A stretch of 45,023 bases of DNA, from assembly GCF_004366635.1 (NCBI RefSeq), contig NZ_SORN01000004.1, forward strand, positions 278,469 to 323,491. The letters are read 5' to 3'. Below, piece after piece: positions 7,896 through 16,113 of this stretch. Below the pieces are notes generated by a model. The model saw only the letters and a list, made by a program, of their open reading frames with translations, was not told the DNA's origin and ran no database searches. The DNA comes from Roseinatronobacter bogoriensis DSM 18756. Its GTDB lineage: Bacteria; Pseudomonadota; Alphaproteobacteria; Rhodobacterales; Rhodobacteraceae. A program made the translations under genes and the position numbers. Numbering within the stretch: position 1 is the first letter of the stretch; the number at the start of each line of letters is the position of its first letter.

Positions 7896-10190
7896 ATGCC
7901 AACTATCACGGAGATACTCGAGACAATGGAGTATGGCCCCGCTCTCGAAAATGACAAGATCGCCCGCGACTGGCTGTCGCGTGGCCCGTTTGGCCATTTC
8001 ATCGGCGGCGCGTTTACTGCACCGGGGGCATTGTTTGACAGCCTCAATCCCGCACGCGATGACGTGCTGGCGCAACTCACCCAAGGCAGCGCGCAGGATG
8101 TGGATGCTGCTGTAAATGCAGCGCGTGCGGCCTTTCCCGCCTGGTCGGGGCTTTCGGGCCATGCCCGCGCGCGCCATCTCTACGCCATCGCGCGCCAGAT
8201 CCAGAAGCGCGAGCGGTTGTTTGCGGTTCTTGAAAGTCTTGATAACGGCAAACCCATCCGCGAGGCGCGCGATATTGATGTGCCTTTGGCAATCCGGCAT
8301 TTCTATCACCACGCGGGCTGGGCTGAATTGGCGGCCGAGGAATTTGCAGGGCAGGTGCCGCATGGCGTGTGCGGGCAGATCATCCCTTGGAACTTTCCGC
8401 TGCTGATGTTGGCGTGGAAAATCGCGCCCGCTTTGGCGGCGGGCAACACTGTGGTGCTGAAGCCGGCCGAGTATACGCCACTCAGCGCGCTTTTATTTGC
8501 CGAAATCTGTATCGAGGCGGGCTTGCCTGCGGGTGTGGTGAATATTGTTACGGGCGACGGCACGACCGGGGCCGCGCTTGTGGCGCATGACGGTGTGGAC
8601 AAGATCGCCTTTACCGGATCGACACATGTGGGCCGCGAGATACGGCGTGTGACAGCCGGTAGCGGCAAGGCGCTGACGCTGGAATTGGGGGGCAAGTCAC
8701 CCTTCGTTGTTTTTGCCGATGCAGATTTGGATGCTGCTGTCGAAGGCGTGGTGGACGCGATCTGGTTCAATCAGGGCGAGGTGTGCTGCGCGGGGTCGCG
8801 CATTCTGGTGGCTGAGGCGGTAGCCGATCGCTTCACGGAGCGACTGCGCACGCGGCTGAAAGCCTTGCGCGTGGGCGAGCCGCTGGACAAATCCACCGAT
8901 ATTGGTGCCATCGTTCATCCGCGCCAGTTGGCGCGCATCCGCGATCTTGTGGCGCAGGGTCAGGCAGCAGGGGGTGTCCTTCACCAAGGCAGCGCCCCTG
9001 AAGGATGTTTCTTTCCGCCCACGATGATGGTTGAGGTGTCTCCCGCAAACCCTTGTGTAAGCGAAGAAATATTTGGGCCGGTCGCCGTTGTCATGACCTT
9101 TCGAACCCCGGATGAAGCGGTCGATTTGGCCAATAACACCCGCTATGGGCTTGCAGCGTCGATCTGGTCCGAGAATCTGACACAGGCAATGGATATCGCT
9201 GCGCGCGTCAGGGCGGGTGTGGTCTGGGTGAACGCGACAAATCTGTTTGACGCAAACGCGCCATTTGGCGGTATGCGGGAAAGTGGCTTCGGGCGCGAAG
9301 GCGCGCGCGCGGGCATGGCGGCCTATCTTCGGCCTGCGCGCGCCGGGGCTTCCACTCCAGCCCTGGGGGCGCTTGGGCCGCTGCCTCAATCGGCGTCCAC
9401 CTCTGGGCTGGACCGGACCCATAAGCTGTATATCGGGGGCGCGCAGAAGCGCGCCGATAGCGGACAAAGCTATTCCGTGATTGTTGACGGGGCGTTGCAA
9501 GGCCACGCGCCCTTGGGTAGCCGCAAGGACATTCGCAACGCGGTCGAGGCCGCGCATAAAGCCACCGGCTGGACCGCGATGAGCGGGCATCAGCGCGCTC
9601 AAGTGCTATACTTTCTGGGCGAAAACCTTGCAGCAAGGTCCGTCAGCCTGCGCGCCTTCGCCTCTCAAGCCGAGATTGATGACAGTATCGCGCGGGCTTT
9701 CTATTATGCAGCATGGGCTGATAAATTCGATTCCAGCGTGCATGACACGCAAAGCGCCCATATCACCCTTGCCAAATACGAACCCTTTGGGGTGATGGGG
9801 CTGATCTGTGGCGAAGAAGCCCCGCTTACCGGGTTTTTGTCTCTTGTGTTGCCAAGCATCGCGATGGGCAATCGAGTGGTTACGATCCCGTCGCAATCGG
9901 CCCCGCTTGCGACACTGGAACTGGCGCAGGTCTTTGCCTGCTCTGATATCCCTGCAGGTGTGATCAACATTGTCTCGGGTCCGGTGGCCGATCTGGCGCA
10001 AACGCTTGCGGCGCATGACGATGTGGCGGCACTCTGGTCTGCGCAACCCGCGCTGACAAAGCTGGTCGAAGCTGAATCGGCTGGCAACCTCAAACCTGTG
10101 TGGCAAGTGACAGAGCCGCTGGGGCAGGGGCGTGATTTCCTGCTGGCGGCGACCCAGATCAAGACCATCTGGGTGCCATATGGTGCCTGA
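7896..10190 (+). CDS. Two-domain aldehyde dehydrogenase, ALDH16-like
   Basis: This 764-residue protein has a complete aldehyde dehydrogenase domain (about residues 20-490) followed by a second, degenerate one (about 510-764), the layout of family ALDH16. In the first domain the catalytic pair is present: Cys297 in FNQGEVCCAGSRI and Glu263 in LELGGKSP, with PWNFPLLMLAWK and FTGSTHVGREI for cofactor binding. The second domain keeps fold motifs (PFGVMGLICGEEAP, IPAGVINIVSG) but has no catalytic cysteine block. The start at 7896 has AGGA seven bases upstream, overlapping the deoC stop. With the aldolase upstream and an alcohol dehydrogenase downstream, acetaldehyde is the natural candidate substrate; that is inference. 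Confidence 0.9.
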   Translation: MPTITEILETMEYGPALENDKIARDWLSRGPFGHFIGGAFTAPGALFDSLNPARDDVLAQLTQGSAQDVDAAVNAARAAFPAWSGLSGHARARHLYAIARQIQKRERLFAVLESLDNGKPIREARDIDVPLAIRHFYHHAGWAELAAEEFAGQVPHGVCGQIIPWNFPLLMLAWKIAPALAAGNTVVLKPAEYTPLSALLFAEICIEAGLPAGVVNIVTGDGTTGAALVAHDGVDKIAFTGSTHVGREIRRVTAGSGKALTLELGGKSPFVVFADADLDAAVEGVVDAIWFNQGEVCCAGSRILVAEAVADRFTERLRTRLKALRVGEPLDKSTDIGAIVHPRQLARIRDLVAQGQAAGGVLHQGSAPEGCFFPPTMMVEVSPANPCVSEEIFGPVAVVMTFRTPDEAVDLANNTRYGLAASIWSENLTQAMDIAARVRAGVVWVNATNLFDANAPFGGMRESGFGREGARAGMAAYLRPARAGASTPALGALGPLPQSASTSGLDRTHKLYIGGAQKRADSGQSYSVIVDGALQGHAPLGSRKDIRNAVEAAHKATGWTAMSGHQRAQVLYFLGENLAARSVSLRAFASQAEIDDSIARAFYYAAWADKFDSSVHDTQSAHITLAKYEPFGVMGLICGEEAPLTGFLSLVLPSIAMGNRVVTIPSQSAPLATLELAQVFACSDIPAGVINIVSGPVADLAQTLAAHDDVAALWSAQPALTKLVEAESAGNLKPVWQVTEPLGQGRDFLLAATQIKTIWVPYGA

Positions 10191-10261
10191 GGTCTGACCG
10201 CTTGACGCTGTCCGCGATAGCGGGCAGCTTGCGCTTGATAAAACAGACCGGGAGAGACGCC

Positions 10262-11299
10262 ATGCGCGCAGCCGTGCTTCGCGAATATCGCAAGGATCTG
10301 AGCATAGAGGCGGTTCCAGACCCTGTCTGTGAAGAGGATGGTGTGGTTCTGCGCACCCTTGCCTGTGGCATTTGTCGGTCTGACTGGCATGGCTGGGTCG
10401 GTGAACACCCGCGCGTCAAACCTGGCCAGATTCCGGGCCATGAATATTGCGGCGAGGTGGTCGAGGCCGGGCCGCGCTCTGGCTGGGCGGTGGGTGACAA
10501 GGTGATTGCGCCCTTTATTCTGGCCTGTGGCACATGCCCGGCCTGCCGTTCGGGAGTGTCGAATACCTGTCCTGACCAGCGCCTGCCCGGCTTCGTCGAA
10601 CCGGGTGCATTTGCTGAATATATCGGTGTGCCCCATGCCCATAACCTTGCGCGCCTGCCAGACGGCATGTCGCCAGTTCTGGCCGCCGGGCTTGGATGCC
10701 GGGTTACAACGGCGTTTCACGCGCTGACCGACCGCGCGGCGCTGCGCCCGGGGGAATGGCTGGCCGTCCACGGCACTGGCGGCATTGGGCTGGCCACGCT
10801 GATTCTGGGCCGTGCGCTGGGGGCGCGGGTTGTCGCGGTGGATATTGTGCCCGAAAAGCTGGAGCATGCCCGCGCCCTTGGCGCAGAGGCGGCGCTTGAT
10901 GCGCGAGAGGGCGATGTGGCACAGGCCATTCGTGATCTTACTGGTGGTGGTGCGCATGTCTCGGTCGAGGCGCTGGGTATTGCGCAGACAACAAATGCGT
11001 CGCTGCTGTGTTTGCGGCCCTTGGGTCGGCATGTGCAGGTGGGTATGCCTGTTGGCCATACGGCGCGCATGGAAATCGACATGAGCGCAGTCTATCAGAA
11101 GAATCTGGCAGTTTATGGCACACGCGGCATGCCTGCACATAAATACCCCTCGCTTCTAGGGATGATCGCTGGCGGGCTGGTGGATTTCACCCCGATGATC
11201 GCGCGCGAGGTTGGCTTGTCGCAGGCGGGTGCTGAACTGGCTGCGTTTGATGGCCCAATGGCCCCGGGCGTTGCGGTGATCGCGGATTTCCTTGGCTGA
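10262..11299 (+). CDS. Zinc-dependent alcohol dehydrogenase
   Basis: This is a 345-residue medium-chain dehydrogenase. The catalytic zinc ligands are in CGICRSDWHG and GHEYCGEVVE. The structural zinc lobe has four cysteines in CGTCPACRSGVSNTC. The nucleotide site is GTGGIGLATLILGRALGARV followed by VVAVDI, where the final Asp suggests NAD(H). The start at 10262 follows a GGGAGA ribosome-binding sequence; an open frame reaching 10202 has none. It lies 71 bases after the ALDH16-like gene, so it may share a transcript. Here it could interconvert acetaldehyde and ethanol, but the exact alcohol cannot be read from the sequence. Confidence 0.88.
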   Translation: MRAAVLREYRKDLSIEAVPDPVCEEDGVVLRTLACGICRSDWHGWVGEHPRVKPGQIPGHEYCGEVVEAGPRSGWAVGDKVIAPFILACGTCPACRSGVSNTCPDQRLPGFVEPGAFAEYIGVPHAHNLARLPDGMSPVLAAGLGCRVTTAFHALTDRAALRPGEWLAVHGTGGIGLATLILGRALGARVVAVDIVPEKLEHARALGAEAALDAREGDVAQAIRDLTGGGAHVSVEALGIAQTTNASLLCLRPLGRHVQVGMPVGHTARMEIDMSAVYQKNLAVYGTRGMPAHKYPSLLGMIAGGLVDFTPMIAREVGLSQAGAELAAFDGPMAPGVAVIADFLG

Positions 11300-11377
11300 A
11301 GGGACCGCTTTCTCTTTGCGCCGGGTGGGTAATCGCGCTAAAGGGCAGAAAAACGCGCACTGTCGGAGCACCGCGAA

Positions 11378-12046
11378 ATGAAAGCCGCTGTCATTACCTT
11401 TCCCGGGTCGAACTGTGACCGTGATCTTGCTGTCGCCTTTGAGCAGGCTGGCGCGCAGGTGAGCCGCGTCTGGCACAAGGAAACACGCCTGCCTGATGGT
11501 CTTGACATCGTGGGCATCCCCGGCGGGTTCAGCTTTGGCGATTATCTGCGATGCGGTGCCATTGCTGCAAGGTCCCCGATTGCGCAAGCAGTAACCGGAT
11601 TTGCCGAACGCGGCGGCCATGTTCTGGGCATTTGCAATGGGTTTCAGGTGCTTCTGGAGATGGGCCTGTTGCCCGGCGCGCTGCTGCGCAATGCACAGTT
11701 GAAGTATATCTGCAAACCTGTGGGCTTGCGGGTCGAAACCACGCAGACGCCGTTTACCTCTGCCTATGAGCAGGGAAGCGTCATCACGCTGCCTGTTGCG
11801 CATCATGACGGAAATTATACTGCAAGCGCAGAGACGGTTGCGCAACTCGAAGCAGAAGGGCGCGTGGCGTTTCGCTACACCGAGAACCCGAACGGATCGG
11901 TGAATGATATCGCCGGGATCGTGTCGGAAAACAGGCGTGTGCTGGGTATGATGCCGCATCCGGAACGCGCTTTTGCGTCCATTCATGGCAGCACTGACGG
12001 GCGTGGCCTGTTCGATGGGCTGATCGGCGCTTTTGCGCCCGCGTAA
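11378..12046 (+). CDS. purQ: Phosphoribosylformylglycinamidine synthase subunit PurQ
   Basis: PurQ is the glutaminase subunit that supplies ammonia to PurL in step four of purine synthesis. This 222-residue protein is a class I glutamine amidotransferase. The opening MKAAVITFPGSNCDRD is typical. The nucleophile is Cys86 in GICNGFQVLLEMG, and the His194/Glu196 pair lies in MMPHPERAF. A GGAG sequence sits nine bases before the ATG. The usual partners purS and purL are not adjacent; the flanking genes are an alcohol dehydrogenase and a sensor kinase, so this copy is separated from other purine genes within this window. Confidence 0.96.
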   Translation: MKAAVITFPGSNCDRDLAVAFEQAGAQVSRVWHKETRLPDGLDIVGIPGGFSFGDYLRCGAIAARSPIAQAVTGFAERGGHVLGICNGFQVLLEMGLLPGALLRNAQLKYICKPVGLRVETTQTPFTSAYEQGSVITLPVAHHDGNYTASAETVAQLEAEGRVAFRYTENPNGSVNDIAGIVSENRRVLGMMPHPERAFASIHGSTDGRGLFDGLIGAFAPA

Positions 12047-12104
12047 ACGCCTCCGCGCTGCGCCGCGCTTGAGCGCGCAAAGCAAAGCCCGTATCCTGCG
12101 CGAT

Positions 12105-13868
12105 ATGGTTAGCCCGCCCGATCTTGACAATCGTCGCACCAGTATTCTGGGTGTGCCCCTGTGGGGGCGCGTGGTGGTGGGCGTTCTGGTCGTAGTGGCG
12201 CTTGTCAGTACCTGGTTTCTGAATGCCTTTCTGTCCGAAAGTTTCACGGAGTCCACGCGAAACCGTGCCGAATTGCGGCTTGTGCTCTATTCCGGCAACA
12301 TCCAGTCCGAGTTGCAGCGAAATTCGGTTGTGCCGCTTTTGCTGGCGCGCGACCCGGATCTGATTTCAGCGCTGCGCGAGGCCAGCTTTTCGACCACCTC
12401 TCAGCGCTTGATTGACCTTCAGTCTGAAATCGGTGCCGCAACAATCGAATTGCTGGATAATACTGGCCGTGTCGTTGCCGCGACCGATCGCAACCAGCTG
12501 GGCAAAAGCCGCTCTTCCGATGCGGCCTTTGTCGATGCGCGGCGCTCAAGCGATACCGCCTTTCTGGTGCAGGAACTTGAAAGCGGGGGGTTCGGGTTTT
12601 CCTTTGCCCGTTCCGTGCGTCAGGGGTCAGAGGTTCTTGGCGTGGTGATCGTGGGCGCGGACCTGACCAAATTCGAGCGCAGTTGGGCAGGCTTTGCGGA
12701 TGCAGTGGCATTGATGGATTCCAGCGGGCGGATCATTCTGGCAACTGAACCGCGCTGGCGGGGGCGTTCCCTGGAAGAGGCATTGGCCCTGCGCGATGCC
12801 CCTTCGGCCATTGCGCGCGCATTGCGGGCCACGGCGGATTGGGCGCAAAGCCCACCAGATGCCTTTGTGCGCGGTGAGGCCGTGTTGCAATCGGAAATCC
12901 GGGTTCCGTTTCGCGGCTGGCGGCTGGTCAGTTTCACCCGCTACGATTCCGTGCGCGAAAGTGTGAATGCGGCGCTGGCGCTACTCTTGACGGGCTTCGC
13001 ACTGCTGCTTGCATTTGTGTTTTACATTGTCAGCCGCCGCGCGTGGTCGCAATCTGCTGTCTTTCAGCAGGAATCCGAAGAATTGCGTGCCCTGAATGCG
13101 CGGCTTCAGCGCGAGATTGCTGCGCGCGTACGGGTACAGAAAGATCTGGCTGTTGCGGAACAGACTTTGGCGCAATCGTCAAAGCTGGCCAGTCTGGGCG
13201 AGATGTCGGCCTCGGTGAGTCACGAATTGAATCAGCCCTTGGCGGCCATGAAGACCTATCTTGCAGGTGCGCGGCTTTTGTTGAAAAGCAAGCGCTCGGA
13301 AGAGGCGCTGGCCTCTTTTCAGCGCATAGATGATCTGATCGACCGGATGGGCGCGATCGCTCGCACGCTGAAATCCTTTGCCCGCAAGGGGGGAGAGGCA
13401 TTTGCCCCGATCGACCTGCGCACCTGTCTGGCCGATGCCCTGACCATGATGGAGCCGATGTTGCGTGACAGCCGCGTATTGGTGGTGCGCACTGTTCCGC
13501 CAGATCCTGTCATGATCCGCGGCGATACTGTCAGGGTCGAGCAGGTGATACTGAACCTTGTGCGCAACGCTGTGGACGCAACGCGCGGGGTCAACAGCCC
13601 GCAGATCGACATCATCATCAGTCAGGGCGAGACGGCAAAACTGACCGTGCGCGACAATGGCGAAGGGATCAAGGATATCGACAGCCTGTTCGAGCCATTC
13701 TACACCACCAAGCCCGCAGGGATGGGCGTCGGGCTGGGGCTGGCAATTTCATCAGGAATCGTCAATGATCACGGGGGGCGGCTGACAGCGGTCAACGCCC
13801 CCGATGGTGGTGCAGTATTTGAGGTAGAGTTTCCCCGCGAAGGGATTCAACGTGATGCGGCAGAATAA
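12105..13868 (+). CDS. dctB: DctB-like sensor histidine kinase
   Basis: This is a membrane-bound kinase of 587 residues resembling DctB, which senses C4-dicarboxylates. Two transmembrane helices (about residues 20-43 and 287-312) flank a periplasmic sensor region of the double-PDC size. A short coiled coil (LNARLQREIAARVRVQKDL) leads to the HisKA domain, with the phospho-acceptor His373 in SASVSHELNQPLAAMKTYL. The ATPase domain has the N-box LNLVRNAVDATRG and the glycine motifs DNGEGI and GVGLGLAIS. The start at 12105 keeps a short cytoplasmic N-terminus; an upstream in-frame ATG at 12033 would overlap purQ. Its partner regulator lies 80 bases downstream. No dicarboxylate transporter is adjacent, so the ligand is inferred. 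Confidence 0.85.
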   Translation: MVSPPDLDNRRTSILGVPLWGRVVVGVLVVVALVSTWFLNAFLSESFTESTRNRAELRLVLYSGNIQSELQRNSVVPLLLARDPDLISALREASFSTTSQRLIDLQSEIGAATIELLDNTGRVVAATDRNQLGKSRSSDAAFVDARRSSDTAFLVQELESGGFGFSFARSVRQGSEVLGVVIVGADLTKFERSWAGFADAVALMDSSGRIILATEPRWRGRSLEEALALRDAPSAIARALRATADWAQSPPDAFVRGEAVLQSEIRVPFRGWRLVSFTRYDSVRESVNAALALLLTGFALLLAFVFYIVSRRAWSQSAVFQQESEELRALNARLQREIAARVRVQKDLAVAEQTLAQSSKLASLGEMSASVSHELNQPLAAMKTYLAGARLLLKSKRSEEALASFQRIDDLIDRMGAIARTLKSFARKGGEAFAPIDLRTCLADALTMMEPMLRDSRVLVVRTVPPDPVMIRGDTVRVEQVILNLVRNAVDATRGVNSPQIDIIISQGETAKLTVRDNGEGIKDIDSLFEPFYTTKPAGMGVGLGLAISSGIVNDHGGRLTAVNAPDGGAVFEVEFPREGIQRDAAE

Positions 13869-13948
13869 CGCCAAAGTGCCTGAGTTTGCCTTGCATATCA
13901 GGGACCAAGGGGTGCATTAGGCCCGATACCACATAAGGAAAGACCGAT

Positions 13949-15280
13949 ATGAGCCGTCAGATGCGTGTGGCGATAGTCGATGATGAACAGGACATGCGCC
14001 AGTCAATCAGCCAGTGGCTGGCGCTTTCGGGTTTCACGACCGAGACCTATGCCGATGGGCAAGAAGCACTGGCCGCCATTGGCCCGGATTTTCCCGGAGT
14101 GGTCATAACCGATATCCGGATGCCCAATCTAGATGGCATGGGGCTATTGAAGCGCCTCGTTGCGCTGGACAGCACGATCCCTGTTATTATGATCACAGGT
14201 CACGGCGATGTGCCGATCGCGGTTGAGGCCATGCGCCTTGGCGCGTTTGATTTTCTGGAAAAGCCTTTCAACCCGGAAAAGATGATGGCCCTTGCCGAGA
14301 AAGCCGTCAAGAAACGCAGCCTTGCGCTGGAGGCACGCGCTCTGCGTACGGAATTGTCGGATGGCACGACAATCATGCGCCGCCTTGTCGGCGCGTCTGA
14401 GGTGATGCAACGCCTGCGCGAAGATATTCTGGATATCGGGCAGGCCGATGGTCATGTGTTGGTCGATGGCGAAACCGGAACCGGCAAGACCCTTGTGGCC
14501 CATGCGCTGCATGCGGTCGGACCGCGCGCATCGCGCAAGCTGGTCAGTATCAGTTGTGCGGGCCTGTCTGATGATGTGTTGACCGCGCGCCTGTTTGGCC
14601 CCTCGGAAGAGGGGGCGGGCAAGCCCCTTGTGGAAGAGGGGCGTGGCGGTACGCTTGTTCTGGAAGATATCGAAAGCTTGTCAGAGCCGATGCAGGCGCG
14701 ATTGCTGGGGCTGATCAACGATCTGGGCACGCCGCCTGAAACGCGTATTGTGGCGGTCTGCAATGCCCATCGCGCCGATCAGACAATCGAAGACGCCTTG
14801 CGCCCGGATCTGTTCTACCGACTGTCCGCGCATAAGATCACATTGCCCCCTTTGCGGATGCGGGGTGAAGATATCTTGTCTTTGTTCAATACCTATCTGG
14901 ACCGCTTCGCCGAAGAATACGGCTGTAGCGTGCCGGAATTGTCGATGCCCGAAGCCGCACAATTGCTTCAGGCGCCCTGGCCGGGAAATGTGCGCCAACT
15001 GGTCAACATCGCCGAACGTGCCGTGCTGCAAAGCCGCCGCGAAGAGGCGGGCCTGATGTCGTTGATCATGGCTGACAACGAAGCCACCGCCGAAATGATG
15101 ACGACCGAGGGCAAGCCGCTCAAGGATCATGTCGAAGCATTCGAGCGGATGTTGATTGACAACACCATGCGTCGCCACAAGGGGTCGATCACCCTTGTCA
15201 TGGAGGAATTGCGCCTGCCGCGTCGTACCTTGAACGAGAAGATGGCAAAATATGGTCTGGTCAGATCAGACTATGTCTAG
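13949..15280 (+). CDS. dctD: DctD-like response regulator lacking the GAFTGA loop
   Basis: This 443-residue protein combines a receiver domain (Asp11, Asp12, phospho-acceptor Asp55 in VVITDIRMPN), an AAA+ domain of the sigma-54 activator type (Walker A GETGTGKT, residues 174-181) and a FIS-like C-terminal helix-turn-helix (SITLVMEELRLPRRTL). Two features depart from true sigma-54 activators. The GAFTGA loop that should follow LFG near residue 217 is replaced by PSEEGAGKPL, and the Walker B acidic pair is Glu-Asp (239-240) instead of Asp-Glu. It may therefore act on another sigma factor, as NtrC of Rhodobacter capsulatus does, or have lost its motor function. An AAGGAAAG ribosome-binding site precedes the ATG. 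Confidence 0.85.
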   Translation: MSRQMRVAIVDDEQDMRQSISQWLALSGFTTETYADGQEALAAIGPDFPGVVITDIRMPNLDGMGLLKRLVALDSTIPVIMITGHGDVPIAVEAMRLGAFDFLEKPFNPEKMMALAEKAVKKRSLALEARALRTELSDGTTIMRRLVGASEVMQRLREDILDIGQADGHVLVDGETGTGKTLVAHALHAVGPRASRKLVSISCAGLSDDVLTARLFGPSEEGAGKPLVEEGRGGTLVLEDIESLSEPMQARLLGLINDLGTPPETRIVAVCNAHRADQTIEDALRPDLFYRLSAHKITLPPLRMRGEDILSLFNTYLDRFAEEYGCSVPELSMPEAAQLLQAPWPGNVRQLVNIAERAVLQSRREEAGLMSLIMADNEATAEMMTTEGKPLKDHVEAFERMLIDNTMRRHKGSITLVMEELRLPRRTLNEKMAKYGLVRSDYV

Positions 15281-16113
15281 TGTTTGCCGTCGGAGGCAAG
15301 ATCCCTGTAGACAACATCGAGGGCGTTGCGGACATTCAGTGGCGCGGAGTCAAGGTCGAAGGCCGCCGCGACTCAAAGGGCCGTACCCACGGCACGGCGA
15401 TTGGGCCGCCCCCAGTGCAACGATCTGATCTTACGCGGACTTGGCCAGCATAAAGCGCTACAGAGTAGACCTTGGATCGCCGCACCGCGGCCCGACGCTG
15501 CGCGGCTTTGCACCCGGCCTCGCTATGTCCCCTTTGCCCCGCACAGCCGCCCCTCGCAAAGGCATGACATAGAGCGCGGGACCCTTTGTCAGATGGGAAC
15601 ACCAGCCGGCTTGTGCGGCCCCGAATTGGGCCACAATCATCATTCATGGTGTGAAAAACGTGCAGAAGGGCAGGGTGATGCAAAATCTCATTGTATTTGC
15701 CTGCCATTCCCCCCTATTGTGAACATGTAAAGATGTATCCTGAACATCAGGGCATATCCGAACGAATTTCGCTGCATGGGCAGACTGGCGCGCCGGTTAT
15801 GTACCGCATCGCCCTCATGCAGATGGATCGGCCGAAAGGCACAGTGGTTCGCGTGGTCGCTCAAGGCTGCCGAACTGGACAGAAACCAGGCCGCAATGAT
15901 GCGGCGAAACAGGAAACGCGATGACAGCTGTCGCACGCATATTGCCCGTCGCCCCGCCAAGGTCAAACCTTGTGGGCGCACTTGCGGCTAAAGCGCGGCA
16001 CATGCTGCTCCCCGCACAGACAAGTCACGCCGCTACACGTCTTGCGCTGCCAACTCTTGCCAGAAGGCATGGGAATGGCGCGCAGCATGAAAGCAGGCGC
16101 GCATTGGACATAC
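15281..16113. other. 833-base stretch without a convincing gene, upstream of rne
   Basis: No open frame here resembles a known protein. A GTG-initiated frame at 15280-15453 (57 codons) has plausible codon use but no ribosome-binding site; another short frame spans 15733-15924. Both are unrecognised. A hairpin at 15284-15299 (TTGCC/GGCAA) follows the dctD stop but lacks a T-run. A weak promoter-like pair, TTGTAT and TATTGT separated by 18 bases, lies near 15691-15720. The likeliest use is the promoter and a long 5' leader for rne, whose mRNA is autoregulated through its leader in E. coli. I found no tRNA, SRP RNA, RNase P RNA or tmRNA core sequence. Confidence 0.5.

Noticed and set aside
9704..11140. 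478-codon minus-strand open frame across the ALDH16-like and ADH genes
   Set aside because: It spans two well-supported genes and the gap between them, which a real gene would not do; no recognisable domains.
15284..15299. Hairpin after dctD as a terminator
   Set aside because: The five-base-pair stem is not followed by a T-run.
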